From contig CAJTYM010000049.1 in NCBI GenBank assembly GCA_910583835.1, forward strand, positions 1 through 30,150: a stretch of DNA of 30,150 bases, given 5' to 3'. Position 1 is the stretch's first letter, and the number at the start of each line of letters is the position of its first letter. Below the pieces are notes generated by a model, which ran no database searches, was not told where the DNA came from, and saw only the letters and a list, made by a program, of their open reading frames with translations. Below, piece after piece: positions 8,711 through 18,134 of the stretch. This stretch comes from an uncultured Lachnospiraceae bacterium (GTDB taxonomy: Bacteria; Bacillota; Clostridia; Lachnospirales; Lachnospiraceae). Position numbers and translations under genes: made by a program.

Positions 8711-10027
8711 GTGAAAAAGGAACATGTGATAGACCGGATTTTACCAGGGAGTATCGCAGAGGAACTGGAGCTGGAACCTGGCGATGTGCTGCTGGCCGTG
8801 AATGGCAATGAGATTGAGGATGTCTTTGATTACCACTATTATACGAATGAAGAGTACCTGACCGTAGTTGTCCGTAAGGTCAATGGGGAAGAATGGGAAT
8901 TAGATATTGAGAAGGAATACGAAGATGACCTGGGGATTGAGTTTGAGAATGGCTTGATGGATGATTATAAGTCCTGCCATAACAAATGCATTTTCTGTTT
9001 TATTGACCAGATGCCGCCGGGGATGCGGGATACCTTGTATTTTAAAGATGATGATTCCAGGCTTTCTTTCCTGCAAGGCAATTATGTAACCCTCACGAAC
9101 ATGAAGGAACATGACCTGGAGCGGATTATTGCATATAAGCTGGCTCCCATCAATATCTCGGTGCAGACGACTAACCCCGAACTGCGCTGCCGGATGCTGA
9201 ACAACCGTTTTGCGGGCGAGGCGTTGTCCAAGATAGACAGGCTCTATGATGCAGGAATTTCCATGAATGGGCAGATTGTCCTCTGCAAGGGAATTAATGA
9301 CGGCAGGGAGTTGGAGCGCAGTATTGCGGATTTGATGAAATACATGCCGGTGATGGAGAGCGTGTCTGTCGTTCCCGTAGGGCTGAGCCGTTTCCGCGAG
9401 GGTCTGTTTCCGTTGGAATCGTTTACGAAAGAGGATGCCAGGCAGGTCCTTGAGGTGATTCATCATTTCCAGGAGATTTGTATGCAAAAATGCGGGCTTC
9501 ATTTCATCCATGCCAGCGATGAGTGGTATTTGCTGGCGGAGGAGGAACTGCCGGAAGAAGATACTTATGACGGTTATCTCCAGCTGGAAAATGGCGTGGG
9601 TATGCTGCGCCTGTTGCGGACGGAGTTTGCGGAAGCGCTGGCAGAAGCAAAGAAGGCGGGTGCAGCGGAAAATTGCCGCGTGACAATCGCCACGGGCCTT
9701 TTGGCAGCGCCGACGATACAGGAACTGGCAGATAGCTTTCGGGCGGTGTTTCCCCAGGTTGAGATTGAGGTACTTCCCATTGTGAACCGTTTTTTCGGCG
9801 AACAGATTACTGTCTCCGGACTTCTGACCGGGCAGGATATCATAGAGCAGCTAAAGGGGCGGAATCTGGGAAGCAGGCTGCTGCTTCCATGTAATCTTTT
9901 GCGCAGCGGGGAGGAAGTTTTTCTTGATGATGTGACGCTTGTGCAGATGGAAAATGCTTTACAAGTAAAGATAGATATTGTAAAATCAAGCGGACAGGAT
10001 TTGGTATCCTGTCTGTTGAATGGTTAA
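8711..10027 (+). CDS. DUF512 / radical-SAM-like protein with PDZ-like N terminus
   Basis: This protein of 438 residues starts at GTG 8711. Residues ~1-60 resemble a PDZ fold (ILPGSIAEELELEPGDVLLAVNG). A cysteine cluster C89-x3-C93-x2-C96 then fits a radical-SAM-type iron-sulfur site, and a C-terminal DUF512 region completes the architecture of the uncharacterised family I know as TIGR03279. The reaction is unknown. The family is commonly found beside der in Firmicutes, as here: its last codons precede the der start by 25 nt. The start has a poor ribosome binding site (only AGGG nearby), which suggests translational coupling to the 36-residue peptide 6 nt upstream. No transmembrane segment is evident. 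Confidence 0.88.
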   Translation: MKKEHVIDRILPGSIAEELELEPGDVLLAVNGNEIEDVFDYHYYTNEEYLTVVVRKVNGEEWELDIEKEYEDDLGIEFENGLMDDYKSCHNKCIFCFIDQMPPGMRDTLYFKDDDSRLSFLQGNYVTLTNMKEHDLERIIAYKLAPINISVQTTNPELRCRMLNNRFAGEALSKIDRLYDAGISMNGQIVLCKGINDGRELERSIADLMKYMPVMESVSVVPVGLSRFREGLFPLESFTKEDARQVLEVIHHFQEICMQKCGLHFIHASDEWYLLAEEELPEEDTYDGYLQLENGVGMLRLLRTEFAEALAEAKKAGAAENCRVTIATGLLAAPTIQELADSFRAVFPQVEIEVLPIVNRFFGEQITVSGLLTGQDIIEQLKGRNLGSRLLLPCNLLRSGEEVFLDDVTLVQMENALQVKIDIVKSSGQDLVSCLLNG

Positions 10028-10052
10028 GAAGACATGGAATAAGGAGAATAGA

Positions 10053-11375
10053 ATGAGTAAACCGGTAGTTGCAGTTGTAGGGCGTCCCAATGTGGGGAAG
10101 TCCACGTTGTTTAATGTGCTGGCGGGGGAGCGCATTTCGATTGTGCAGGATACGCCAGGCGTGACAAGGGACAGGATTTATGCAGATGTAAACTGGCTGG
10201 ACCGGGCGTTTACCCTGATTGATACGGGAGGAATTGAGCCGGACAGCAGCGATATCATCCTTTCCCAGATGCGGGAGCAGGCGCAGATTGCGATAGATAC
10301 GGCAGATGTCATCATATTTATAACAGATGTAAGGCAAGGGCTTGTGGATGCAGATTCCAAGGTGGCAGATATGCTGCGCCGTTCACGCAAGCCGGTGGTG
10401 TTGGTCGTGAATAAGGTCGACAGTTTTGAGAAATACATGCCGGATGTGTATGAATTCTACAATCTGGGCATCGGAGACCCAGTGCCGATTTCTGCTGCCT
10501 CCAGGCTGGGCATCGGCGACATGCTGGATGAACTGATAAAGCATTTCCCGGAAGGAACCAGCGAGGAGACCGAGGATGACAGGACCAAGGTTGCAGTAGT
10601 GGGGAAGCCGAACGTAGGGAAGTCTTCGCTGATCAATCATCTGCTGGGGGAGGAGCGTGTGATTGTCTCAGATATTGCGGGCACGACCAGGGACGCCATA
10701 GATACGGAGATTGTCTATGAGGACAGGGAATACGTGTTCATTGACACGGCGGGGCTCCGCCGCAAGAACAAGATTAAAGAGGAATTGGAGCGTTTCAGCA
10801 TTATCCGCGCGGTGACGGCCGTGGAGCGGGCAGATGTGGTGGTGGTGATGATTGATGCCACGGAGGGCGTGACGGAGCAGGATGCCAAGATAGCCGGCAT
10901 TGCCCATGAGCGCGGGAAAGGCATTATCATTGCCGTAAATAAATGGGATGCCATTGAGAAGGACGACAAGACCATTTATAAACATACCGAGAGAATCCGT
11001 GAGATTTTAAGTTTCATGCCCTATGCGGAAATTCTGTTTATCTCCGCAAAGACCGGGCAGAGGACGAAAAAGCTCTTTGATATGATTGACGTGGTGCTGG
11101 AAAATAATTCCATGCGCATTGCCACGGGCGTGCTGAATGAGATTATGTCGGAGGCAGTGGCGATGCAGCAGCCGCCTTCCGATAAAGGAAAACGCCTCAA
11201 ACTGTACTATATGACACAGGTTGCGGTCAAACCGCCGACCTTTGTGGTTTTTGTCAACGATAAGAAGCTGATGCATTTTTCTTATACCCGGTATCTGGAA
11301 AACTGTATCAGGAATGCTTTTGGTTTTCAGGGGACATCATTGAAATTCATCATTCGGGAGAGGAAAGGAGAATAA
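10053..11375 (+). CDS. der: ribosome biogenesis GTPase Der (EngA)
   Basis: Der is a double GTPase needed for maturation of the 50S ribosomal subunit. ATG 10053 is chosen because AAGGAG lies 6 nt upstream and the resulting 440 residues match the family; an upstream in-frame start at 10020 would overlap the previous gene. Two G domains are visible: the first with G1 GRPNVGKST (10-18) and DTPG/NKVD motifs, the second with GKPNVGKSS (184-192), DIAGTTRD and NKWD motifs. A KH-like C-terminal domain (~355-440) follows. The gene lies between the DUF512 gene and plsY, 2 nt from the plsY start, so it belongs to the same operon. Confidence 0.98.
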   Translation: MSKPVVAVVGRPNVGKSTLFNVLAGERISIVQDTPGVTRDRIYADVNWLDRAFTLIDTGGIEPDSSDIILSQMREQAQIAIDTADVIIFITDVRQGLVDADSKVADMLRRSRKPVVLVVNKVDSFEKYMPDVYEFYNLGIGDPVPISAASRLGIGDMLDELIKHFPEGTSEETEDDRTKVAVVGKPNVGKSSLINHLLGEERVIVSDIAGTTRDAIDTEIVYEDREYVFIDTAGLRRKNKIKEELERFSIIRAVTAVERADVVVVMIDATEGVTEQDAKIAGIAHERGKGIIIAVNKWDAIEKDDKTIYKHTERIREILSFMPYAEILFISAKTGQRTKKLFDMIDVVLENNSMRIATGVLNEIMSEAVAMQQPPSDKGKRLKLYYMTQVAVKPPTFVVFVNDKKLMHFSYTRYLENCIRNAFGFQGTSLKFIIRERKGE

Positions 11376-11377
11376 GC

Positions 11378-12046
11378 ATGAATATGATTCTGGCACGGGC
11401 AGTCTGTATTGCAATCGGCTATTGTCTGGGAATGTTTCAGACAGGGTATATCTATGGGAAGCTCCATCATGTGGATATACGGCAGCACGGCAGCGGGAAT
11501 GCGGGGGCGACGAATACCTTGCGTACGCTTGGTTTGAAAGCAGGCCTGATTACTTTTTTTGGGGATTTGGGCAAGGCGATGCTGGCGATGCTCATTGCCT
11601 GGCTGCTGTTTCACCGGGAATACCCTGGATTGGTCATGCTTTTGGAGATGTATGCCGGGCTGGGGGCTGTCTTGGGGCATAATTTTCCTGCCTACCTCAA
11701 GTTTAAGGGCGGCAAGGGGATTGCCTGTACGGCAGGATTTATCCTTGCATTTTATCCGCCGATGGCTGTTTTATGCCTCCTGTTGTTTATTGTGGTGGTT
11801 GCTGTCACCAGATATGTGTCCTTGGGCTCCATTCTGGTGATGGTTTGTTTTTTCGTGCAGCTTGTGGCGTTCGGTCAGCTGGGTTATCTGAGGATAGACC
11901 ATGAATTTATGGCTGAGGCATACATAGTGGGCGGAACCTTTGCGGTGATGGGAATTTGGCGCCACAAGGCGAATATCAAGCGGCTTCTTAGTGGGACAGA
12001 GAATAAATTTTCTTTCAGCAAGTCGGGAAGCCTGGAAAAGAAATGA
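11378..12046 (+). CDS. plsY: glycerol-3-phosphate acyltransferase PlsY
   Basis: PlsY is the membrane enzyme that transfers acyl groups from acyl-phosphate to glycerol 3-phosphate to make lysophosphatidic acid, the first step of phospholipid synthesis. The 222 residues contain several hydrophobic spans and the signature loop GSGNAGATN near residues 37-45, plus the KFKGGKG loop after HNFPAYL. AAGGAG (11365-11370) precedes ATG 11378 at 7 nt. Its stop region overlaps the ribosome binding site of gpsA, which makes its own substrate glycerol 3-phosphate, so the pathway is contiguous in the operon. The family usually has 200-220 residues. Confidence 0.97.
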   Translation: MNMILARAVCIAIGYCLGMFQTGYIYGKLHHVDIRQHGSGNAGATNTLRTLGLKAGLITFFGDLGKAMLAMLIAWLLFHREYPGLVMLLEMYAGLGAVLGHNFPAYLKFKGGKGIACTAGFILAFYPPMAVLCLLLFIVVVAVTRYVSLGSILVMVCFFVQLVAFGQLGYLRIDHEFMAEAYIVGGTFAVMGIWRHKANIKRLLSGTENKFSFSKSGSLEKK

Positions 12047-12056
12047 GGAAATAAAT

Positions 12057-13067
12057 ATGGCTAAGGTAAGTATTATCGGCGCCGGAAGCTGGGGGACGGC
12101 CCTGGCAACGGTGCTTTCGCATAACGGACATCAGGTGACCATCTGGTCAGTCATAGAAGAAGAAATCAGGATGCTTGAGGAGAAGCGGGAGCATGTGACG
12201 AAGCTCCCAGGCGTCATATTAGCTGAATCCATACAGTTCACCACGGATTTAAAGGCTGCCATAGAGGGGCGGGACCTGCTGGTGCTGGCAGTGCCTTCCG
12301 TGTTCACCAGGGGTACGGCGAAGAGTATGCAGCCCTTTGTGAAGGAGGGGCAGCTGATTGTCAATGTGGCAAAAGGCATAGAGGAAAAGACCTTGATGGT
12401 ATTGAGCGATATTGTGGAAGAAGAGATTCCTCAGGCGAGGGTTGCCGTGTTATCGGGACCGAGCCATGCCGAAGAAGTGGGACGGCGGCTTCCGACCACC
12501 TGTGTGGCTGGGGCAAAGACCAGGGAAGCGGCAGAGTATGTGCAGAATGTGTTTATGAATGATGTGTTCCGCGTGTATACAAGCCCGGACATGATTGGCA
12601 TAGAACTGGGAGGGGCGCTGAAAAATGTCATTGCCCTGGCAGCCGGAATGGCGGACGGACTTGGCTATGGGGATAATACGAAAGCCGCCTTGATTACCCG
12701 GGGAATCACGGAGATTGGGCGGCTTGCGCTGGCGATGGGTGCGAAGTACGAGACCATCAGCGGGCTGACCGGCATCGGGGATTTGATTGTCACCTGTGCC
12801 AGCAGGCACAGCCGGAACCGCAAGGCAGGTATGCTGATTGGGCAAGGGAAGACCAGGGAGGAAGCCACAGAGGAAGTGCAGATGGTCGTGGAGGGCATTT
12901 ATTCTGCCAAGGCGGCGATGGGGCTTTCTGAGAAATATAAGGTGCCCATGCCGATTATAGAGCAGGTAAATCTGGTATTGTTCCATGACAAGCCTGTGGA
13001 AGAGGCAGTGCAGGAATTGATGCTCCGCGACAGGAAGTCAGAATATGACCAAAGTGAATGGGATTAG
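12057..13067 (+). CDS. gpsA: NAD(P)H-dependent glycerol-3-phosphate dehydrogenase GpsA
   Basis: GpsA reduces dihydroxyacetone phosphate to sn-glycerol 3-phosphate for phospholipid synthesis in the cytoplasm. ATG 12057 gives 336 residues, the usual size, and follows a GAGG element at the plsY stop; an upstream in-frame start at 11991 would lie inside plsY. The N-terminal Rossmann motif is GAGSWGTALA (8-17). The catalytic lysine region ELGGALKNVIALAAG places K189 in the expected position, followed by GLTGIGDLIVTC. The last 10 nt overlap the start of the protein kinase gene, implying coupled translation. Confidence 0.97.
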   Translation: MAKVSIIGAGSWGTALATVLSHNGHQVTIWSVIEEEIRMLEEKREHVTKLPGVILAESIQFTTDLKAAIEGRDLLVLAVPSVFTRGTAKSMQPFVKEGQLIVNVAKGIEEKTLMVLSDIVEEEIPQARVAVLSGPSHAEEVGRRLPTTCVAGAKTREAAEYVQNVFMNDVFRVYTSPDMIGIELGGALKNVIALAAGMADGLGYGDNTKAALITRGITEIGRLALAMGAKYETISGLTGIGDLIVTCASRHSRNRKAGMLIGQGKTREEATEEVQMVVEGIYSAKAAMGLSEKYKVPMPIIEQVNLVLFHDKPVEEAVQELMLRDRKSEYDQSEWD

Positions 13068-13846
13068 AATTGGGACAGGCGCTGGCAGAGCGCTATGAGA
13101 TAAAAAAGCGGCTTGGCAGGGGCGGCAATGCCCAGGTATACCTTGCCTGTGATAGGGCAGACGGACGGTATCGGGCAATTAAGGAAATCCATAAATCCCC
13201 GGACGGCCGGTTTTATGAACATACGCACAGAGAAGCGGAGATTGTGCGCGCCTTGCATTATCCCTATTTTCCGCAGATTTTTGATATTTTACATATGGGC
13301 AAGGCAGACTATATCATCATGGAATACTTGGAGGGGGAGACTGCCGGGGAGCGGTTACGCAGGCTTGGTCCGCAGCCGGTGGGGGAAGTCGTGCGCTGGG
13401 CAAAAGATTTATGCCTTATGCTCACGTATCTCCATAATTATACACCGCCGATGGTATACTGTGATTTGAAGCCGGACAATATTATGATACAGCCTGCAGG
13501 AAACCTCAGGCTGATAGATTTTGGCGCAGTTTTGGATATACAGGAAGAGCCATCCAATCCCCAGCTGCGGCTGGGAACCAGAGGGTATGCGGCGCCTGAG
13601 CAGTTTGACAGCGAACAATCTGTTGATGCGCGGACGGATGTTTACGCTTTGGGCAGGACGATGTACGAACTTTTGACGGGCAAAGACCCCTGTAAGGCAG
13701 CGCCAGAGGAGTTCTCGGTACGCAGCCTGAGACGTTTTATGCCCCGCAGACTGGCTCAGGCTGTGCGGACATGTACCTGGGAGAATCCCGCGAGACGTTA
13801 CCAGAATTGCGAAGAATTAAGGGAAGATTTAATAATTATAGGGTGA
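13058..13846 (+). CDS. small cytosolic Hanks-type serine/threonine kinase
   Basis: This protein of 262 residues consists almost entirely of a protein kinase domain. Visible motifs are the glycine loop (G20, G22, G23), the ATP-anchoring lysine K42, a helix-C glutamate probably at E61, a catalytic loop YCDLKPDN (D136, K138, N141), DFG at 154-156 and an APE motif (179-181). The usual HRD is replaced by YCD, making it a non-RD kinase, which often does not need activation-loop phosphorylation (family knowledge). It lacks the transmembrane segment and PASTA repeats of PrkC/StkP-type kinases. There is no separate ribosome binding site; the gene overlaps gpsA by 10 nt and is followed 25 nt later by the ParE-like gene. 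Targets are unknown and no partner phosphatase is in the window. Confidence 0.9.
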   Translation: MGLELGQALAERYEIKKRLGRGGNAQVYLACDRADGRYRAIKEIHKSPDGRFYEHTHREAEIVRALHYPYFPQIFDILHMGKADYIIMEYLEGETAGERLRRLGPQPVGEVVRWAKDLCLMLTYLHNYTPPMVYCDLKPDNIMIQPAGNLRLIDFGAVLDIQEEPSNPQLRLGTRGYAAPEQFDSEQSVDARTDVYALGRTMYELLTGKDPCKAAPEEFSVRSLRRFMPRRLAQAVRTCTWENPARRYQNCEELREDLIIIG

Positions 13847-13871
13847 GGAATAGTAGGAAAGGGAGAAAAAG

Positions 13872-15794
13872 ATGGCAGAGAAACAGGAATACGGCGCCGG
13901 AAATATTACGGTGTTGGAGGGTTTGGAAGCCGTGAGGAAAAGACCGGGCATGTATATCGGCAGCGTGTCCCGCAAAGGTCTGAACCATTTAATTTATGAG
14001 ATAGTGGATAATTCTGTCGATGAACATCTGGCAGGATTTTGTGATAGAATTAAGGTAACTCTGGAAAAAGACGGTTCCTGCACGGTTGAGGACAATGGGC
14101 GCGGCATACCGGTCGGTATGCACGAAAAGGGCATGTCGGCGGCGCGCCTGGTGTTTTCCACACTCCATGCCGGGGGCAAATTTGACAATGATGCGTATAA
14201 GACCAGCGGCGGGCTCCATGGCGTAGGCTCTTCGGTGGTCAATGCCTTATCCCTTTATCTGGATTTGGAAGTGTATCTGGACGGCAAAATCCACCATGAC
14301 AGGTATGAGCGCGGCAATCCTGTCGTGGAATTGGAACAGGGGCTGCTGCCGGTAATCGGCAAGACGCGCAAGACCGGGACGAAAATCAATTTTCTGCCGG
14401 ACCCGGAAATCTTTGAGAAGACGCATTTTAAGGAGGAAGACGTCAAGAGCCGCCTGCATGAGACCGCCTACCTGAATCCCAGGCTTACAATCATTTATGA
14501 GGATAAGCGCGGGGAGGTTGTGGAACATATGGAGTTCCACGAGGAGGAGGGGATTGTTGGCTTCGTCAAGGATCTGAACCGCAAGGTGGAAGCAGTCCAT
14601 GACGTTGTATATTTCCAGGGGGAAAGCGAAGGGATAACGGTGGAAGTGGCTTTCCAGTACATCAACGAATTCCGTGAGAATGTGCTGGGCTTCTGCAATA
14701 ATATATATAATGCCGAGGGAGGGACGCACCTGACCGGGTTTAAGGCAGTGTTTACGACAGTCATCAACAATTATGCCAGGGAACTGGGCATTTTAAAGGA
14801 AAAGGACGCCAACTTTACCGGTGCGGACGTGCGCAATGGGCTGACGGCTGTCATTTCCATAAAACATCCCATGCCCCGGTTTGAGGGGCAGACAAAGACG
14901 AAGCTCGATAACCAGGATGCGGCGCGCGTCACCAGCAAGGTTACCGGGGAGGAGATACAGCTCTATTTTGATAAGAATTTAGAAAACCTCAAGAAAGTGA
15001 TTGCCTGTGCAGAGAAGGCTGCCAAGATCCGCAAGACGGAGCAGAAGGCAAAGACAAACCTCCTGATGAAGCAGAAGTTTTCCTTCGATTCCAACGGCAA
15101 GCTTGCCAACTGTGAGAGCAGGGACGCTTCTGTCTGTGAGATTTTCATTGTGGAGGGGGATTCTGCGGGCGGTTCGGCGAAGACTGCCAGGGACCGCAAT
15201 TACCAGGCAATCCTGCCTATCCGCGGGAAGATTCTCAATGTCGAGAAAGCAAGCATTGACAAGGTGCTTGCCAATGCGGAAATTAAGACGATGATTAATG
15301 CGTTTGGCTGCGGGTTTTCAGAAGGGTATGGCAATGATTTCGATATCTCCAAACTGCGTTATGATAAGATTATTGTGATGGCGGATGCGGACGTGGACGG
15401 CGCCCATATTTCCACGTTGCTGCTGACGCTGTTTTACCGTTTTATGCCGGAACTGATTTTTGAAGGGCATGTCTATATTGCCATGCCGCCGTTGTATAAG
15501 GCAATACCCAGCAGAGGTGAGGAGGAATACCTTTATGACGATGTAGCATTGGAGAAATACAGGAAACGCCATAAAGGCCCATTTACCCTGCAGCGCTACA
15601 AAGGACTGGGGGAGATGGATGCGGAGCAGCTTTGGGAGACGACATTGAATCCACAGACGCGTATGCTCAAGAAGGTGGAGATTGAGGATGCCAGGATGGC
15701 ATCGGACGTGACAGAGATGCTGATGGGCACGGAGGTTCTTCCACGGAGGGAGTTTATCCATGAACATGCGCATGATGCGGAACTGGATATATAG
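13872..15794 (+). CDS. parE: type IIA topoisomerase ATPase subunit, probably ParE
   Basis: This is the ATPase/TOPRIM subunit of a type IIA topoisomerase, 640 residues, the usual GyrB/ParE length without large insertions. GHKL ATPase motifs are EIVDNSVDE, DNGRGIP and GGLHGVGSS. The TOPRIM domain shows EGDSAGGSAK and DADVDGAH. The serine in HGVGSSVVNALS is more typical of ParE than GyrB (HGVGVSVVNALS), and the partner gene downstream lacks a GyrA box, so topoisomerase IV is preferred. A second gyrase pair would be expected elsewhere, near dnaN-recF; that cannot be checked here. GGGAG precedes ATG 13872. The kinase gene is immediately upstream and the A subunit follows after 80 nt. Confidence 0.85.
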   Translation: MAEKQEYGAGNITVLEGLEAVRKRPGMYIGSVSRKGLNHLIYEIVDNSVDEHLAGFCDRIKVTLEKDGSCTVEDNGRGIPVGMHEKGMSAARLVFSTLHAGGKFDNDAYKTSGGLHGVGSSVVNALSLYLDLEVYLDGKIHHDRYERGNPVVELEQGLLPVIGKTRKTGTKINFLPDPEIFEKTHFKEEDVKSRLHETAYLNPRLTIIYEDKRGEVVEHMEFHEEEGIVGFVKDLNRKVEAVHDVVYFQGESEGITVEVAFQYINEFRENVLGFCNNIYNAEGGTHLTGFKAVFTTVINNYARELGILKEKDANFTGADVRNGLTAVISIKHPMPRFEGQTKTKLDNQDAARVTSKVTGEEIQLYFDKNLENLKKVIACAEKAAKIRKTEQKAKTNLLMKQKFSFDSNGKLANCESRDASVCEIFIVEGDSAGGSAKTARDRNYQAILPIRGKILNVEKASIDKVLANAEIKTMINAFGCGFSEGYGNDFDISKLRYDKIIVMADADVDGAHISTLLLTLFYRFMPELIFEGHVYIAMPPLYKAIPSRGEEEYLYDDVALEKYRKRHKGPFTLQRYKGLGEMDAEQLWETTLNPQTRMLKKVEIEDARMASDVTEMLMGTEVLPRREFIHEHAHDAELDI

Positions 15795-15874
15795 TTTACA
15801 GTTCAGTCGGTTAAGCGCAGGACTTTACGGATGGCGCGGGCCAAACCGCAGTATATAATAGAAAGGAACAGAGC

Positions 15875-18115
15875 ATGCAGCAGAATGAACAGATTATCCG
15901 CACGGAATATTCGGAGCTGATGCAGAAATCATATATTGATTATGCCATGAGCGTAATTGTGGCGAGGGCGCTGCCGGATATCCGGGATGGCTTGAAGCCG
16001 GTACAGCGCAGGACGCTCTATGATATGCATGAGCTGGGAATCCGGCATGACAGGCCCTACCGGAAATGTGCGAGGATCGTAGGGGATACGATGGGTAAAT
16101 ACCATCCCCATGGAGACAGCTCCATTTACGAGGCGCTTGTCGTGATGGCGCAGGAGTTCAAAAAAGGGCTTCCTCTCGTGGATGGGCATGGTAATTTCGG
16201 CTCCATCGAGGGCGATGGTGCAGCGGCGATGCGTTATACGGAGGCGCGCCTGATGAAAATTACCCAGGAGGCGTACCTTGCAGACCTGGACAAGGATGTG
16301 GTGGATTTTGTGCCGAACTTCGATGAGACGGAGAAAGAGCCGTCCGTGCTCCCGGTGCGGGTGCCCAATCTCTTAATCAACGGCGCAGAGGGCATTGCCG
16401 TGGGCATGGCGACCAGTATCCCACCCCATAATTTTTCCGAGGTCATTGAGGGCGTCAAGGCATATATGAAGAATCCTGACATCACGGCTGCGGAAATGAT
16501 GGAATATATCAAGGGACCGGATTTCCCAACCGGGGGAATCGTGGTCAACCAGGACGATTTATTAAATATATATGAGACTGGGGCAGGTAAGATTAAGCTT
16601 CGCGGGAAGGTGGAGACGGAGCAGGTCAAAGGCGGCAGGCAGCGCCTGGTCATCACGGAGATTCCTTACACGATGGTGGGCGCCAATATCGGCAAATTCC
16701 TCATGGATGTCTACCAGCTGGTGGAGACGAAGAAGACCGGGGATATTGTGGACATCTCCAACCAGTCCTCGAAAGAGGGCATCCGCATTGTGCTGGAGCT
16801 GAAAAAGGGGGCGGATGTGGAGAATCTCTGCAATATGCTCTATAAAAAGACCCGTCTGGAAGATACCTTTGGCGTCAATATGCTGGCGGTGACTGACGGC
16901 AGGCCGGAGACTCTGGGGCTTGTGCCCATTATCCGGCATCATGTGAATTTCCAGTATGAGCTTGCCACCAGGAAATACAGGACGCTGCTGGCAAAGGAGC
17001 TGGATAAGAAAGAGGTCCAGGAGGGCTTAATCCAGGCATGTGACGTGATTGACCTGATTATTGAAATCCTGCGCGGTTCCAAGAATATTAAGGATGCCAA
17101 GGACTGCCTGATGCATGGCAATACGCAGAAGATTAAGTTCCGCTACAAAGGCTCGGAGGCGGATGCCAAAAACCTCTGTTTTACGGAGCGTCAGGCCACG
17201 GCAATTCTGGAGATGCGCCTCTACAAGCTGATTGGCTTAGAGATAGAGGCGTTGATGAAAGAGCATAAGGAGACGCTCGCTAATATTGCCAAATATGAAG
17301 AAATCTTAGGAAGCCGCAGCGCCATGGCAAAGGTGATTGTAAAGGAACTGACTCGTTTCCAGAAAGAATATGGAACGCCGAGGAAGACAAGGGTTGAAAA
17401 TGCCAAAGAGGCAGTATACGAGGAGAAGAAAATAGAAGAGATGCCAGTGGTCCTGCTGATGGACCGTTTTGGCTATGTGAAGACCATTGACGTGTCCGCC
17501 TATGAGCGCAATCAGGAGGCAGCCGATGGAGAGAGCAGATATGTGATCCGCTGCCTGAATACAGATAAGCTTTGCATTTTCACAGATAAAGGGCAGCTTC
17601 ACTCGGTTAAGATTTTAGACCTCCCTTATGGAAAATTCCGCGATAAGGGAACGCCCCTTGACAATATAAGCAATTACAATAGCAGCGAGGAAGCGATATT
17701 GTATATTAATAGCCTGAACCACCTTGTGGGCAGGAAGCTGCTGTTTGTCAACAGCGCCGGTATGCTCAAACAGGTAGGGGGTGAGGAATTTGACGTCTCC
17801 AAGCGCACAACGGCGGCAACGAAGCTGAATGATGGGGAAAGCCTTATCATGGTGGAGATGTTGAAGGAAACAGAGGGCGAGACGGTTGTCCTGCAGACGG
17901 AAAAGGGAATGTTCCTGCGCTTTGAGTCGGCGGGCGTGCCACAGAAAAAGAAAGGCGCCATCGGCGTCCGGGGCATGAAAATCGATGAGAAAGACCGCCT
18001 GAAAGCAGCCTATCTTCTGGGCGATGAGGAGCGGGTGATTGAGGAGAAGGACAAGCAGATTATGCTGCACAGGCTGAGGATAGCTAACCGTGACGGAAAA
18101 GGCGTGAAGAGATAG
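15875..18115 (+). CDS. parC: type IIA topoisomerase A subunit, probably ParC
   Basis: This is the DNA cleavage/rejoining subunit, 746 residues. The active-site tyrosine is Y121 in AAAMRYTEARL. The quinolone-determining region reads HPHGDSSIYE with S82 and E86, the drug-sensitive-type residues; glutamate at the second position is the common ParC state. The C-terminal beta-pinwheel lacks the QRRGGKG GyrA box needed for supercoiling; only a degenerate QKKKGAIGVRG segment is present. With its short length, this favours decatenating topoisomerase IV over gyrase. Some annotation pipelines would still call it gyrA-like. AAAGGA lies 8 nt before ATG 15875, and nadB starts 19 nt after the stop. Confidence 0.85.
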   Translation: MQQNEQIIRTEYSELMQKSYIDYAMSVIVARALPDIRDGLKPVQRRTLYDMHELGIRHDRPYRKCARIVGDTMGKYHPHGDSSIYEALVVMAQEFKKGLPLVDGHGNFGSIEGDGAAAMRYTEARLMKITQEAYLADLDKDVVDFVPNFDETEKEPSVLPVRVPNLLINGAEGIAVGMATSIPPHNFSEVIEGVKAYMKNPDITAAEMMEYIKGPDFPTGGIVVNQDDLLNIYETGAGKIKLRGKVETEQVKGGRQRLVITEIPYTMVGANIGKFLMDVYQLVETKKTGDIVDISNQSSKEGIRIVLELKKGADVENLCNMLYKKTRLEDTFGVNMLAVTDGRPETLGLVPIIRHHVNFQYELATRKYRTLLAKELDKKEVQEGLIQACDVIDLIIEILRGSKNIKDAKDCLMHGNTQKIKFRYKGSEADAKNLCFTERQATAILEMRLYKLIGLEIEALMKEHKETLANIAKYEEILGSRSAMAKVIVKELTRFQKEYGTPRKTRVENAKEAVYEEKKIEEMPVVLLMDRFGYVKTIDVSAYERNQEAADGESRYVIRCLNTDKLCIFTDKGQLHSVKILDLPYGKFRDKGTPLDNISNYNSSEEAILYINSLNHLVGRKLLFVNSAGMLKQVGGEEFDVSKRTTAATKLNDGESLIMVEMLKETEGETVVLQTEKGMFLRFESAGVPQKKKGAIGVRGMKIDEKDRLKAAYLLGDEERVIEEKDKQIMLHRLRIANRDGKGVKR

Positions 18116-18134
18116 AGAATATACAGGAGGCATC

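Noticed and set aside
15854..15859. TATAAT upstream of the ParC-like gene as an internal promoter
   Set aside because: No -35 hexamer lies at a usable distance and there is no extended -10, so support is too thin.
13872..18115. Calling the topoisomerase pair gyrB-gyrA
   Set aside because: The A subunit lacks a QRRGGKG GyrA box and is short, the quinolone region has Glu as in ParC, and the B subunit has the ParE-like HGVGSS motif. ParE/ParC fits better, though distant gyrase paralogues cannot be excluded.
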